Shown here: piece after piece, positions 1-7,293 of the stretch
Layout of the letters: the number at the start of each line of letters is the position of its first letter
Numbering within the stretch: position 1 is the stretch's first letter
Source: an uncultured Monoglobus sp.
GTDB lineage: Bacteria > Bacillota > Clostridia > Monoglobales > Monoglobaceae
Length of the DNA: 64,000 bases
Reading direction: 5' to 3'
NCBI GenBank assembly: GCA_947624305.1
Contig: CANQKC010000008.1
Span: 18,769-82,768, forward strand
Program-made: the position numbers and the translations under genes
The notes under the pieces: model-generated
Database searches by the model: none
The model's input: only the letters and a program-made list of their open reading frames with translations
Told to the model about the DNA's origin: nothing

Positions 1-506
1 ATATCACCCGCGGCGATTATGATATCAAGACACTGATAAAGTCGATCGAGTATATGCGCGGCAAATACGGCTTGACCGTTTATCTGGAACCCGGCGAGGC
101 GGTCGCTCTTGACGCGGGCTGTCTTGTCACCGAAGTCATGGACATCATAAAAAACGGGATCGACATTGCGATAGTCGACGCGTCCGCCGCATGCCACATG
201 CCGGACGTGCTTGAAATGCCTTACCGCCCTCCCCTTTTCGGCAGCGGTGAGCCGAATGAGAAAAAACACACATACCGCCTCGGCGGCCCCACCTGCCTTG
301 CCGGAGACGTCATCGGCGACTATTCGTTCGACAGGCCGCTCAAGCCCGGCGACAGACTTGTTTTCGGCGACATGGCGATCTACACAACGGTCAAAAACAA
401 CACGTTCAACGGAATAAATCTGCCGACGATCTATATCAAACGTCAAAACGGCGAAATTGAGCTTTATAAACAATTCGGCTACGAGGACTTTAAAAGAAGA
501 ATATAA
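1..506 (+). CDS. nspC: carboxynorspermidine decarboxylase, C-terminal part (cut by window edge)
   Basis: The window opens inside this gene; reading codons from base 3 gives an uninterrupted frame to the TAA at 504-506. It is a PLP-dependent fold-III decarboxylase that turns carboxynorspermidine or carboxyspermidine into the polyamine. Visible family marks are the EPGEA segment, the substrate/PLP site around CHMPDVLEMPYRPP, and CLAGDVIGDY with the specificity-loop cysteine, then the closing beta-barrel. The partner dehydrogenase, agmatinase and spermidine synthase lie 16 kb away on the other strand (16354-19494), whereas gut Clostridia commonly keep them together. The N-terminal half lies outside the window. 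Confidence 0.9.
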   Translation, partial: ITRGDYDIKTLIKSIEYMRGKYGLTVYLEPGEAVALDAGCLVTEVMDIIKNGIDIAIVDASAACHMPDVLEMPYRPPLFGSGEPNEKKHTYRLGGPTCLAGDVIGDYSFDRPLKPGDRLVFGDMAIYTTVKNNTFNGINLPTIYIKRQNGEIELYKQFGYEDFKRRI

Positions 507-514
507 CCATTCAA

Positions 515-572
515 CACAGGCTCGCCCCCTTGGGGAGAGCTGTCTGCGGCTTGTCCGCAGACTGAGAGGGGT
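515..572. repeat. intergenic palindromic repeat, short copy
   Basis: A GC-rich unit between nspC and the next gene: a CCCCTTGGGGAGAG start, a perfect hairpin with arms GTCTGCGG and CCGCAGAC, and a closing ACTGAGAGGGG. The same ends recur near 1250-1437, 3540-3580, 5117-5175 and 17660-17715. The closing GAGAGGGG is the only purine-rich sequence ahead of the next ATG and probably acts as its ribosome site. Confidence 0.7.
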
Positions 573-582
573 AATAATACGC

Positions 583-1251
583 ATGACAAATATCCAAAAC
601 CAAATCACAAACTTCTTAATTGAAAACGGCGCGGGGCAGGTTGGTTTCTGCGAGCTCGGCGGCGATGAGTTCGGCGAAAACGAGTTCGGCATGACCCATG
701 CCGTTTCTTATACAGTTCCGCTGTCCGACGCTATCGTCGACGGCATCAAGGATGCGCCGACCCACACCTACTTTCACCATTACCGAACCGTGAACGCGCT
801 GATCGACAGGAACTCGCTTATGGCGGGATTTATCCTGCGGCGCGCGGGATATAAATACGTTCCGATCCCGGCGTCGCAGTCGGTGGACGGACTTAAAGGC
901 GCGTTCTCGCACAAATACGCCGCGGTGCGCTCAGGGCTCGGATATGTCGGCAAAAGCGGCCTTTTTATCTCAAGCGAAAACGGGCCGCGGGTACGGCTCG
1001 GCACGATACTGACCGACTGCGCCGAATTTGAAGTGAACCAAAAAATCCTTGAGTGCGGGTGCGGAGAGTGCAATTTGTGCATGAAAGCCTGTCCGGCCAT
1101 GGCTATCTCGGGCAATCTCTGGAAGGCAGGCGAGCCGAGGGAAAACATTGTTGACGCACTAGCGTGCAGCAGGCATATGAAAGCCGCGTACCAAAAGATC
1201 GGACGCGGCGCGGTATGCGGGATATGTATGCGGGTATGTCCTAAAAAATAA
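583..1251 (+). CDS. short QueG-like 4Fe-4S double-cluster protein
   Basis: A 222-residue protein. The start at 583 is preferred over upstream in-frame codons because those lie in the nspC end and the repeat. The middle (FSHKYAAVRSGLGYVGKSGL) resembles the epoxyqueuosine reductase core, and the C-terminus carries a ferredoxin-like set, CGECNLCMKACP and CGICMRVCP, for two 4Fe-4S clusters. It is much shorter than a typical QueG (over 300 residues) and lacks the HEAT-repeat tail, so it belongs to the small clostridial relatives whose substrate I cannot assign. tgt and queA occur at 46.4-48.6 kb, so a queuosine role is possible but unproven. Confidence 0.75.
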   Translation: MTNIQNQITNFLIENGAGQVGFCELGGDEFGENEFGMTHAVSYTVPLSDAIVDGIKDAPTHTYFHHYRTVNALIDRNSLMAGFILRRAGYKYVPIPASQSVDGLKGAFSHKYAAVRSGLGYVGKSGLFISSENGPRVRLGTILTDCAEFEVNQKILECGCGECNLCMKACPAMAISGNLWKAGEPRENIVDALACSRHMKAAYQKIGRGAVCGICMRVCPKK

Positions 1252-1440
1252 CCCCTCTCAGTCACCTTCGGTGACAGCTCTCCCCAAAGGGAGAGCCTGA
1301 ATTTGCCTCGCCCCTTTGGGGATAATCAGCAAGCTTGCTTGCGGGTTCAAAGCTATCTTTCAAAATTGCTTGCAATTTTGACTAAGAGCTTCCTAAGAGG
1401 TGGATTTTCGCCGTAGGCGGAAAGACAGAGAGGGGTTAAA
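1250..1440. repeat. mosaic intergenic repeat block
   Basis: Non-coding mosaic between two convergent genes. It holds a CCCCTCTCAGTCACC/GGTGAC hairpin, a CTCCCCAAAGGGAGAG palindrome, a stretch of about 78 bp from 1318 that is nearly identical to 3467-3545 (including AGCAAGCTTGCT and the CAAAATTGCTTGCAATTTTG palindrome), and a GAGGTGGATTTTCGCC unit ending in GAGAGGGG. Confidence 0.75.
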
Positions 1441-1451
1441 ACATCATTTCC

Positions 1452-2135
1452 CTACCTCGCGAACCTGTATCCCGCTCCCCAGACTGTTTCTATGAATTTT
1501 TCATCGGTGTATTTTTCAAGCTTGTCGCGGACGCGCTGAACATGCACCGTCACGGTGGACGAGTCGCCTATCGCGTCCATGCCCCAAATGCGGTCGAACA
1601 GCCTTTCCTTGCTGAACACGATTCCGGGGTTTTCAATCAAAAACAGCAACAGATCATACTCCTTGACCGTGAGTATGATCTCGTTTTGTCCGACCAATAC
1701 CCTGCGCGAGTCTTTGTCAATGCTGAGGCCCTTGACATTTATCACCTGCGGTTTGCGGGCGCCTCCGGATTTGAGCGCCTTGTACCTCGCGGTGTGTGCC
1801 CTGACCCGTGCCACCATCTCGGACGGCGAGAAAGGTTTTGCTATGTAATCGTCCGCGCCGAGGCCGAGGCCGCGTATCTTGTCAATATCCTCGGTCCTCG
1901 CCGACAGGAAGATCACGGGCATATCCTTTGTCTTGCGCAGCTCCTCGCAAACCGAAAACCCGTCGCGGCCGGGCAGCATAATGTCGATTATAACCAGATC
2001 ATAGTCGTTCCTCAAAGCCTTGTCAAGGCCGCTCTCGCCGTCAAACGCGAGCTCGCACCCGAAACCCGCGGCGATAAGATAATCCCGCTCAAGCTCGGCT
2101 ATGCTTTTGTCGTCCTCTATAATTAAAATTTTCAT
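1452..2135 (-). CDS. OmpR/PhoB-type response regulator
   Basis: A 227-residue DNA-binding response regulator. The receiver domain (1-115) has the acidic pair in IIEDD, phospho-acceptor Asp51 in LVIIDIMLPG and the conserved Lys in DDYIAKPF. The C-terminal winged helix (about 130-227) has the YDLLLFLIENPG and TVTVHVQRVRDKLE elements of the Trans_reg_C family. The ATG at 2135 is preferred over an upstream start inside the kinase gene because GAAAGGAAAG sits just before it. It starts one base after the kinase stop, so the two are translationally coupled. The natural target is the operon's own promoter, where four 11-bp direct repeats lie (6337-6380). Confidence 0.93.
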   Translation of the reverse strand: MKILIIEDDKSIAELERDYLIAAGFGCELAFDGESGLDKALRNDYDLVIIDIMLPGRDGFSVCEELRKTKDMPVIFLSARTEDIDKIRGLGLGADDYIAKPFSPSEMVARVRAHTARYKALKSGGARKPQVINVKGLSIDKDSRRVLVGQNEIILTVKEYDLLLFLIENPGIVFSKERLFDRIWGMDAIGDSSTVTVHVQRVRDKLEKYTDEKFIETVWGAGYRFAR

Positions 2136-2136
2136 A

Positions 2137-3270
2137 TTAATCTTTCCTTTCACCCTTATTTTCACCCGAAATTTTCAGCCTGATATACACGGTTGCGCCG
2201 GGGTTCTCGCCGTTGCCGCGCATCCACATTCTGCCGCCGTGCTCGCGCACTATTCTGTCGCATATCGAAAGGCCGAGTCCGTTGCCCGAGACGTTCATGT
2301 TTCTCGCTTTGTCGGCGCGGAAGAAGGTTTCAAACACCCGCTTCTCGTCGTCCTCGCTTATGCCTATCCCGGTATCCGCGAACGCGATCACCGCGAAATC
2401 CCCGTCGCGGCTCACCGTTATTCCGATGCTTCCGCCCGCGTCCGGGTCTTTATATTTTACCGCGTTTTCTATCACGTTTGAAAACACCCTTTTCATCTTC
2501 GCGCGGTCAAAGGCCGACGCAAGGCTTTCGCCCGCGAGCGCGGCGGTCATGCCCGCGTTTTTCAGATCTATCTCATACTCATCAAGCACTTCCGCCGCGA
2601 AGTCGAGAATGTTATATTCTTTTATGTCATACTCCGAGCCCGCGTTCAGCTTCGAATACAGCGACAGGTTGTTCACCATGGTCTCAAGAGTGTCGGCCTT
2701 GGCGAGAATTGTGTCAAGGTACCGCTTTGTCATGGCGGGATTTGCCGCAACGCCGTCGCGGAGGCCCTCAACGTAGCCCTTGATCGAGGTTATCGGCGTT
2801 TTCAGGTCATGCGAGATATTAGCGATGAGCATGCGGTGCTCCTCCTCCCTCATTATCTCGTCGCTGACCGAGAGCTTGAGTCTGAGCCGCAGCCTCTCGA
2901 TCGCGTCATATACCTCTCTTATCTCGCCGTCGCCCGAGCTTAATATCTCACAATCGAGGTCGCCGCTCGTCAGTCGCTCCATGGCGTCGGACATGCCCTT
3001 GAGCGGCGCGAGTATTGTCTTTGTCAGATAGGCGGTCACGCCCGCGCAGCAGCCCGCGACCACGATGATCAGCACGATTATCCAAAGCATGACATAGCGC
3101 CTGAGCAGCGGGTTATAAAGCGTCGGCGCGAGGCCCTTTATCTCAATCGCGACGCCCGGGAAATAGCCCGCGAGCAGCACCAAGATAAACGCCGAAATGA
3201 GCGCCATAAGAAAAACCGGCAGCACCAGCATTATTATTGATGAGATAAAGAACTTAGTTTTGACTGACAT
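2137..3270 (-). CDS. sensor histidine kinase, HAMP-containing
   Basis: A 377-residue membrane kinase. Transmembrane helices at about 7-36 and 58-82 flank a short extracellular loop of only about 22 residues, the architecture of intramembrane or transporter-coupled sensors. A HAMP linker follows (about 83-135), then the HisKA dimerisation helix with phosphorylated His154 in NISHDLKTPITS, and the HATPase domain with N box NVIENAVKY, DTGIGI and GNGLGLS. It pairs with the adjacent regulator and follows the ABC transporter genes, a BceRS-like arrangement suggesting a response to cell-envelope stress. The ligand cannot be read from sequence. Confidence 0.92.
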   Translation of the reverse strand: MSVKTKFFISSIIMLVLPVFLMALISAFILVLLAGYFPGVAIEIKGLAPTLYNPLLRRYVMLWIIVLIIVVAGCCAGVTAYLTKTILAPLKGMSDAMERLTSGDLDCEILSSGDGEIREVYDAIERLRLRLKLSVSDEIMREEEHRMLIANISHDLKTPITSIKGYVEGLRDGVAANPAMTKRYLDTILAKADTLETMVNNLSLYSKLNAGSEYDIKEYNILDFAAEVLDEYEIDLKNAGMTAALAGESLASAFDRAKMKRVFSNVIENAVKYKDPDAGGSIGITVSRDGDFAVIAFADTGIGISEDDEKRVFETFFRADKARNMNVSGNGLGLSICDRIVREHGGRMWMRGNGENPGATVYIRLKISGENKGERKD

Positions 3271-3284
3271 TTTTGATCCTTTCG

Positions 3285-3582
3285 ATTATATGGCCCACCT
3301 CCGTCTTTCCGCCTTCGGCGGAAATCCACCTCCTCCCGGGAGGATGCAAACGGGCGGATAATATCCGCCCTGCGGGACGCCGAGGTCGTCGTCCCCTACG
3401 ACCGTGATTTGCAAAATGCCGTAGGGGCGGACGACCTCGACCGCCCGTGGCTCTCATCCTTTTAAGGGGGATAATCAGCAAGCTTGCTTGCGGGTTCAAA
3501 GCTATCTTTCAAAATTGCTTGCAATTTTGACCAAGAGCTTCCTTAATGCTGTCTGCTAAGCTGACTGAGAGGGAGTTAATTA
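3285..3582. repeat. mosaic intergenic repeat block inside the ABC/two-component operon
   Basis: Roughly 300 bp without a credible gene between kinase and permease. It contains a CCGCCTTCGGCGG hairpin, a CGGGCGGATAATATCCGCCC palindrome, a long inverted repeat with arms around GACGACCTCGACCGCCC and GTCGTCCCCTAC, the roughly 78-bp unit shared with 1318-1395, and a closing GACTGAGAGGGAG. Short open frames here have repeat-derived composition and were not called. Confidence 0.75.
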
Positions 3583-4326
3583 CCCCTCCTTAAACCTAAA
3601 CGCGTAGTACCCTATCGCCATAAACGTCATTGCGTAGCCTATCAGCAGCAGGACCTTGAACGAGGCAGCCAGAAACGGCATGGAGCCTCCCAGAAATATC
3701 TTGTGCCACTGCATATAGCCCGTGAACACCAGTCCACCGAGGCTGCTGAAATGTATTCCCGCGATCTTGAGTCCCGCGTACACTATTATACACAAAAACA
3801 TTGCCATTGTCGAGCTTTTTGTGAACTGATTTATCATAACGGCCATAAGTATCAAAATCAGCATCGGAAAAGCATCGAGAATGTAAGCGCCCAGCGCGTA
3901 GCCGAGGCCCGCGATCCTGTGCGACACGATAAGATCGGCCGCACTCGACGCGACCAGAACCGCCGCCATGTTGACAACCGCCAGAACAAACACCGCGCCT
4001 ACCTTGCCGACAAAGATCTTGTACCTTTGGCACGGGCGGCACAGCACCGAGCGGATCGTCCTGTCGCGGAACTCGGCCGAAAACAGCTCGCATGCGGCCA
4101 TGATCGAGATAAACGGGATTATGATCTCAAGGAAAAGGCTCATAAGGCTCATCGAGGTGTTGAGGCTGCTTAATGTAAACACGCCGTCCGACACGCGCGA
4201 GGAAAGCAGCTTGACCAACGCCGCGCCGACGCAGATAACAAGCTCGATAATCAGAAACACAATGTATTTTTTGCGGCTCAAAAGCTTATCCGTCTCGTTT
4301 TTCAAATTAGCGATCATTCCGTTCAT
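3580..4326 (-). CDS. ABC-2 type transporter permease
   Basis: A 248-residue integral membrane protein with about six hydrophobic segments (near 20-40, 60-85, 105-130, 145-165, 172-192 and 222-242). Between the second and third is the cytoplasmic coupling stretch FRDRTIRSVLCRPCQRYKIF, as in ABC-2 exporters of the bacitracin/lantibiotic-immunity type. The start is supported by AAGGAGG six bases upstream. The preceding ATPase gene overlaps it by 20 bp, so the two subunits are made together. Likely export of an antimicrobial or envelope substrate, by context only. Confidence 0.85.
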   Translation of the reverse strand: MNGMIANLKNETDKLLSRKKYIVFLIIELVICVGAALVKLLSSRVSDGVFTLSSLNTSMSLMSLFLEIIIPFISIMAACELFSAEFRDRTIRSVLCRPCQRYKIFVGKVGAVFVLAVVNMAAVLVASSAADLIVSHRIAGLGYALGAYILDAFPMLILILMAVMINQFTKSSTMAMFLCIIVYAGLKIAGIHFSSLGGLVFTGYMQWHKIFLGGSMPFLAASFKVLLLIGYAMTFMAIGYYAFRFKEG

Positions 4327-5077
4327 AATATCCTCCTTCCCGGGCTCCGCCCGCGCCGGTCACGGACAGGAAATAATCCTCAAGCGACGGGTGATTCTCA
4401 AGTATGTCCTGCATGTCGGCGCGCGCCGGTATCTGTCCGTCGTTGATAACAGCGGCCTTGCCGCACACCTTCTCAAGCTCCGCCGCGATGTGGCCCGCGA
4501 TCAAAAACGCCGCGCCCTCACGTTCGGCCATGTCGCGGATCACGCCGCGCAGATGGACCACGCCCTCTATGTCAAGCCCGTTGGTGGGCTCGTCCAGAAT
4601 AACGAGCTTCGGCCTTGACAAAAACGCCAGCGCGAGGCCCAGCCTTTGCTTCATTCCGAGGGAAAACCGCCCGGCCTTGTCGCCGCCGTACTCTCTCAGC
4701 TTCACAAGCTCCAGAACTTCGTCGATCCGCCGCTCTCCGGCCTTGCCCCTAAGCTCCGGATAAAACCTCGCCGCCAGACGCATATTTTTGCGGGCGCTCA
4801 GGTTCTCGTATATCGCGGGGGCCTCGATCAGCGCGCCGACGCCTTCCATCGCCGCCTCAAAATCGGTGTCGATATTGCGGCCGAAAACGCGTATTTCGCC
4901 CGCGTCGATGCCGCACATTCCGCATATCGCCTTCATAGTGGTGGTCTTGCCGGAGCCGTTCGGCCCCAGCAGACCCATTATCTCGCCTTCCTTAAGCTCA
5001 AGCGAAATATCCCTAACGCCCCTGCCGTTTCGGTAGAGCTTCCGCATGTTTCTGATTGATAAAACTGTTTTAGCCAT
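4307..5077 (-). CDS. ABC transporter ATP-binding protein
   Basis: A 256-residue nucleotide-binding subunit. It has Walker A GPNGSGKTTT, Q-loop region GVGALIEAPAIYENLSARKN, an FSLGMKQRLGLA signature, Walker B LVILDEPTNGLD and the switch His in IAGH, matching the BcrA-type drug and lantibiotic resistance subfamily. The ATG at 5077 is preferred because AAAGGG lies just upstream; the longer frame begins inside repeat-like sequence. It overlaps the permease start. Confidence 0.92.
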   Translation of the reverse strand: MAKTVLSIRNMRKLYRNGRGVRDISLELKEGEIMGLLGPNGSGKTTTMKAICGMCGIDAGEIRVFGRNIDTDFEAAMEGVGALIEAPAIYENLSARKNMRLAARFYPELRGKAGERRIDEVLELVKLREYGGDKAGRFSLGMKQRLGLALAFLSRPKLVILDEPTNGLDIEGVVHLRGVIRDMAEREGAAFLIAGHIAAELEKVCGKAAVINDGQIPARADMQDILENHPSLEDYFLSVTGAGGAREGGYYERNDR

Positions 5078-5112
5078 TGATTTTTCCCTTTCTGCATCTT
5101 TTGATTTTTCGC

Positions 5113-5290
5113 ATCTGTGGGCTCCCCTTCCATTTATGGAGGGGGGAGCTGTCAGCAAAGCTGACTGAGAGGGAGGATTATCCTTACGTTAGTTCGCCTC
5201 CCTCTCCGTCTTTTCGCCTTTGGCGAAAATCCACCTCTCCCTCCCCGGAGGGCGAGGCAGACGGGCGGATATTATCCGCCCGCTTTGTTT
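5113..5290. repeat. mosaic intergenic repeat block
   Basis: About 175 bp between the secreted-protein gene and the ABC ATPase. Units seen are a CTCCCCTTCC/GGAGGGGGGAG pair, the GCTGTCAGCAAAGCTGAC hairpin ending in TGAGAGGGAGG, a TTTTCGCCTTTGGCGAAAA palindrome and the GGGCGGATATTATCCGCCC palindrome that recurs at 3353 and 17760. Confidence 0.75.
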
Positions 5291-5296
5291 CAGCCG

Positions 5297-6256
5297 TTAA
5301 TCTTCGACATCCTCAACATCTTCGCCGCTTATCTCAACGCTTTCGGTGTTGACGTAATACGGCATTTCCCGCACGTCTTGATATTCCTCGGGGTTCACGG
5401 GGTCGATCTTGGTGGTGCCGTAGTCGCCCGCGGTAAGGTTTATGCTGAAGCACAGATCGTGGGCAGCATTGTTCTCGTCATAACCCGTGACCGTCACCTT
5501 GCCGTCGAAGGCGGTGATCCTGTCGCGGTCGTCAAGCGTCACATTGCCGCACACGTTGTTGATATACGGCTCGTTTTGGTTTATCATCATGTTGTTCATG
5601 ATCGCGTCCAGATCGCCGCTCATATCAAGCGCTCCGCTGTGGCGGGAGCCCGCGCACATAAACGAGAACGCCGCGGTCATATATTTGGGGAGCTGGTCGC
5701 CCGACATATTGAGGCTGTATGTGCGGCTCGCGCCGTCTGTCTGCGCCAGCACGATGTTGTTCTTGATATCGCCAATCAGCACGTCGCTCAATGTCTCGAC
5801 AAAATTCACGCCCTTGTTAAAAACCTCGTCATCGACGTCAAAAAAAGTTCCGTCGCCGCTGTCAGGATACATAAATTTATTCACCTGTTTTTCGCCGGTC
5901 CCGTAAGCGACATAGTCGCTGTAAACATATCTGTCGCCGTTCTGCTCGATCGCCTCATACAAATTCCGATCGCCGTTTACGTCCAAGAAGCTCTCGCTTG
6001 AGTAAACCTGGGCCTCTCCGTTTTTGTCATGCTTGTATGTCATATCGGTTAATATGCCGACACTCGCTCCGTCAAGCGACACGTCCGCTTTGACGTTTAG
6101 CGTAAAGTTATCCTGATAGAGCAGGCCCTTTACTCCGTTTTTGATCGCCGAATAGCCGCCCGCGTTGTCGTAGTTGGCGAAAACCGCCATGCTGAGTATC
6201 AGCAGCGCGGCGCAGATGCACAGAGCCGCCCGAAGCTTTCTGTTTTTCTTTTTCAT
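5297..6256 (-). CDS. secreted or membrane-anchored protein of unknown function
   Basis: A 319-residue protein opening with a basic KKKNRKLR stretch and one hydrophobic helix (about 9-28), either an uncleaved anchor or a signal peptide. The rest is extracellular-like, rich in Asp, Asn and Tyr, with beta-strand-like alternation (FTLNVKADVSLDG, DDRDRITAFDGKVTVTGYD), and the C-terminus is very acidic. I do not recognise a family. It is the first gene of the operon with the ABC transporter and two-component system, directly behind the 11-bp repeat boxes, so it may be a substrate-binding or sensing accessory of that module. Confidence 0.7.
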   Translation of the reverse strand: MKKKNRKLRAALCICAALLILSMAVFANYDNAGGYSAIKNGVKGLLYQDNFTLNVKADVSLDGASVGILTDMTYKHDKNGEAQVYSSESFLDVNGDRNLYEAIEQNGDRYVYSDYVAYGTGEKQVNKFMYPDSGDGTFFDVDDEVFNKGVNFVETLSDVLIGDIKNNIVLAQTDGASRTYSLNMSGDQLPKYMTAAFSFMCAGSRHSGALDMSGDLDAIMNNMMINQNEPYINNVCGNVTLDDRDRITAFDGKVTVTGYDENNAAHDLCFSINLTAGDYGTTKIDPVNPEEYQDVREMPYYVNTESVEISGEDVEDVED

Positions 6257-6322
6257 AGTAATTCCTCACTTTCAGAATATATTTTGCCAAGATCCAAGCG
6301 CTTATCTTCAGCTTATAACCGT

Positions 6323-6380
6323 ATTATAAACCCCAATTCTAAACTTTTTCTAAACTATTCCTAAAATTTTTCTAAAATTT
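6323..6380 (-). promoter_or_regulatory. promoter with four tandem 11-bp regulator boxes
   Basis: On the minus strand a TATAAT (6323-6328) lies about 70 bp before the 5297-6256 gene. Upstream are four head-to-tail 11-bp units, TTCTAAACTTT, TTCTAAACTAT, TCCTAAAATTT and TTCTAAAATTT (as read on plus), at 6337, 6348, 6359 and 6370. No good -35 exists; the boxes cover that position. One helical-turn spacing is how OmpR/PhoB regulators bind activated promoters. Confidence 0.7.
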
Positions 6381-6513
6381 TTGAAAGCCCCGAAAACACG
6401 CTGGTTTGAGCGATAAATTTATGAAGTAAATTAGTTTGACACCATTTTTACACCATTTTGACTGAAAGACATTTCTATCTATTCTTCCGTATAGTATAAA
6501 GTTATTAAATCAT

Positions 6514-6541
6514 AAAAAAGCCGCCCATAACAGACGGCTTA
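6514..6541 (-). terminator. Rho-independent terminator of the first toxin-antitoxin operon
   Basis: On the minus strand, AAGCCGTC and GGCGGCTT form an 8-bp stem (one G-U pair) around TGTTATG, followed by a run of T, a few bases after the toxin stop. Confidence 0.8.
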
Positions 6542-6545
6542 ACTA

Positions 6546-6818
6546 TTAAAACAGATCGCTGTGAGAACCTGTTCTTGTAAGATATAAAATAAGATTGTCA
6601 TTATCTATCTCATAAACCAGCAACCAGTCCGGTGTAATATGACACTCTCTCATACCATAGTAGACGCCGGAAAGCGGATGGTCTTTGTTTTTTTCAGGCA
6701 GCTTCTCAGCATTGGCAAGTTTTTTGATTACATTGGTCAATAAGGAAATGTCAAACCCACGTTTCTTTACGCGTTTTAGATCCTTTTGAAATCTTGTGGT
6801 CGGCTTTATCTTATACAT
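6546..6818 (-). CDS. yafQ: YafQ/RelE-superfamily mRNA interferase toxin
   Basis: A 90-residue toxin of the RelE/ParE fold that in the YafQ family cleaves mRNA on the ribosome. Family marks are the N-terminal FQKDLKRVKKRGFD, KDHPLSGVYYGMRECHITPDWLLVYE, and the C-terminal RTGSHSDLF; the H50s/H63-type histidines and terminal aromatic are present. ATG 6818 overlaps the antitoxin end; an in-frame TTG at 6824 has slightly better Shine-Dalgarno spacing and is an alternative. A close paralogue sits at 15699. Confidence 0.88.
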   Translation of the reverse strand: MYKIKPTTRFQKDLKRVKKRGFDISLLTNVIKKLANAEKLPEKNKDHPLSGVYYGMRECHITPDWLLVYEIDNDNLILYLTRTGSHSDLF

Positions 6819-7092
6819 CAGCAAGCAGTTCCTCCATCATTTGTTCAACATTTGTATAAGTCTTGCCAAAATTTGGATTTTCTTTCATTCTTTTTACCTC
6901 GTTAATGGCTTCAAGAGTTTCCTCGTTTGGGATAGGTGCGCCTACTCTGAACGGAATAGCCTGCTCGCGAACTGCCTGACGCAGAAAGATATTTACCGCC
7001 GCGCTGAGACTTAATCCAAAACTCTCAAATAACTTTTGTGATTCTTGCTTTAAACCTGAATCAATTTTAATATTGGTGCTAACAGTTGCCAT
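6811..7092 (-). CDS. dinJ: DinJ/RelB-type antitoxin
   Basis: A 93-residue antitoxin. The N-terminal ribbon-helix-helix (TNIKIDSGLKQESQKLFES, then LSLSAAVNIFLRQAV) binds operator DNA as a dimer; the C-terminal half (about 55-93) is the flexible toxin-binding tail. AGGAGATGATATT precedes the ATG. It overlaps the toxin gene by 8 bases, the usual antitoxin-first order, and should repress its own promoter through the paired boxes at 7112-7131. Confidence 0.9.
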   Translation of the reverse strand: MATVSTNIKIDSGLKQESQKLFESFGLSLSAAVNIFLRQAVREQAIPFRVGAPIPNEETLEAINEVKRMKENPNFGKTYTNVEQMMEELLADV

Positions 7093-7111
7093 AATATCAT
7101 CTCCTTATTAT

Positions 7112-7143
7112 CTATTATACACCTATTATACACACTTTGTCAA
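7112..7143 (-). promoter_or_regulatory. promoter and likely operator of dinJ-yafQ
   Basis: Minus-strand TTGACA (7138-7143) and TATAAT (7114-7119) with 18-bp spacing. A 9-bp direct repeat, CTATTATAC on plus, occurs at 7112-7120 and 7123-7131, so the -10 lies in one copy. This is a plausible ribbon-helix-helix operator. Confidence 0.75.
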
Positions 7144-7188
7144 TACTTTAGACATTATTTTCTTTATTTTACGCCAAACAGCGATAAA

Positions 7189-7248
7189 TTACTAAATTTT
7201 TCTAAAATTTTAAATTTGTCACTTTTTGTAAAATTCCGGCATAGGATA
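7189..7248 (+). promoter_or_regulatory. candidate regulatory boxes and mother-cell-type promoter of the DUF11 gene
   Basis: Two tandem 11-bp units, TTACTAAATTT (7189) and TTCTAAAATTT (7200), match the boxes before the 5297-6256 operon. Just downstream AC (7221-7222), 17 bases, then CATAGGATA (7240-7248) matches the B. subtilis sigma-K pattern AC-N17-CATAnnnTA. No good sigma-A pair is evident. Inference from consensus only. Confidence 0.45.
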
Positions 7249-7293
7249 TATCGGGCGCGCCAAAGACACAAAAATGAAAAAGGAGAGAGAAAA

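Noticed and set aside
3254..3499. 81-codon minus-strand ORF between kinase and permease
   Set aside because: It consists of repeat sequence, rich in Arg/Pro/Gly from palindromic GC units, without ribosome site or family resemblance.
3285..3582. CRISPR array
   Set aside because: The repeats are unequal, palindromic and mosaic, with no regular spacer length; no cas gene is in the window.
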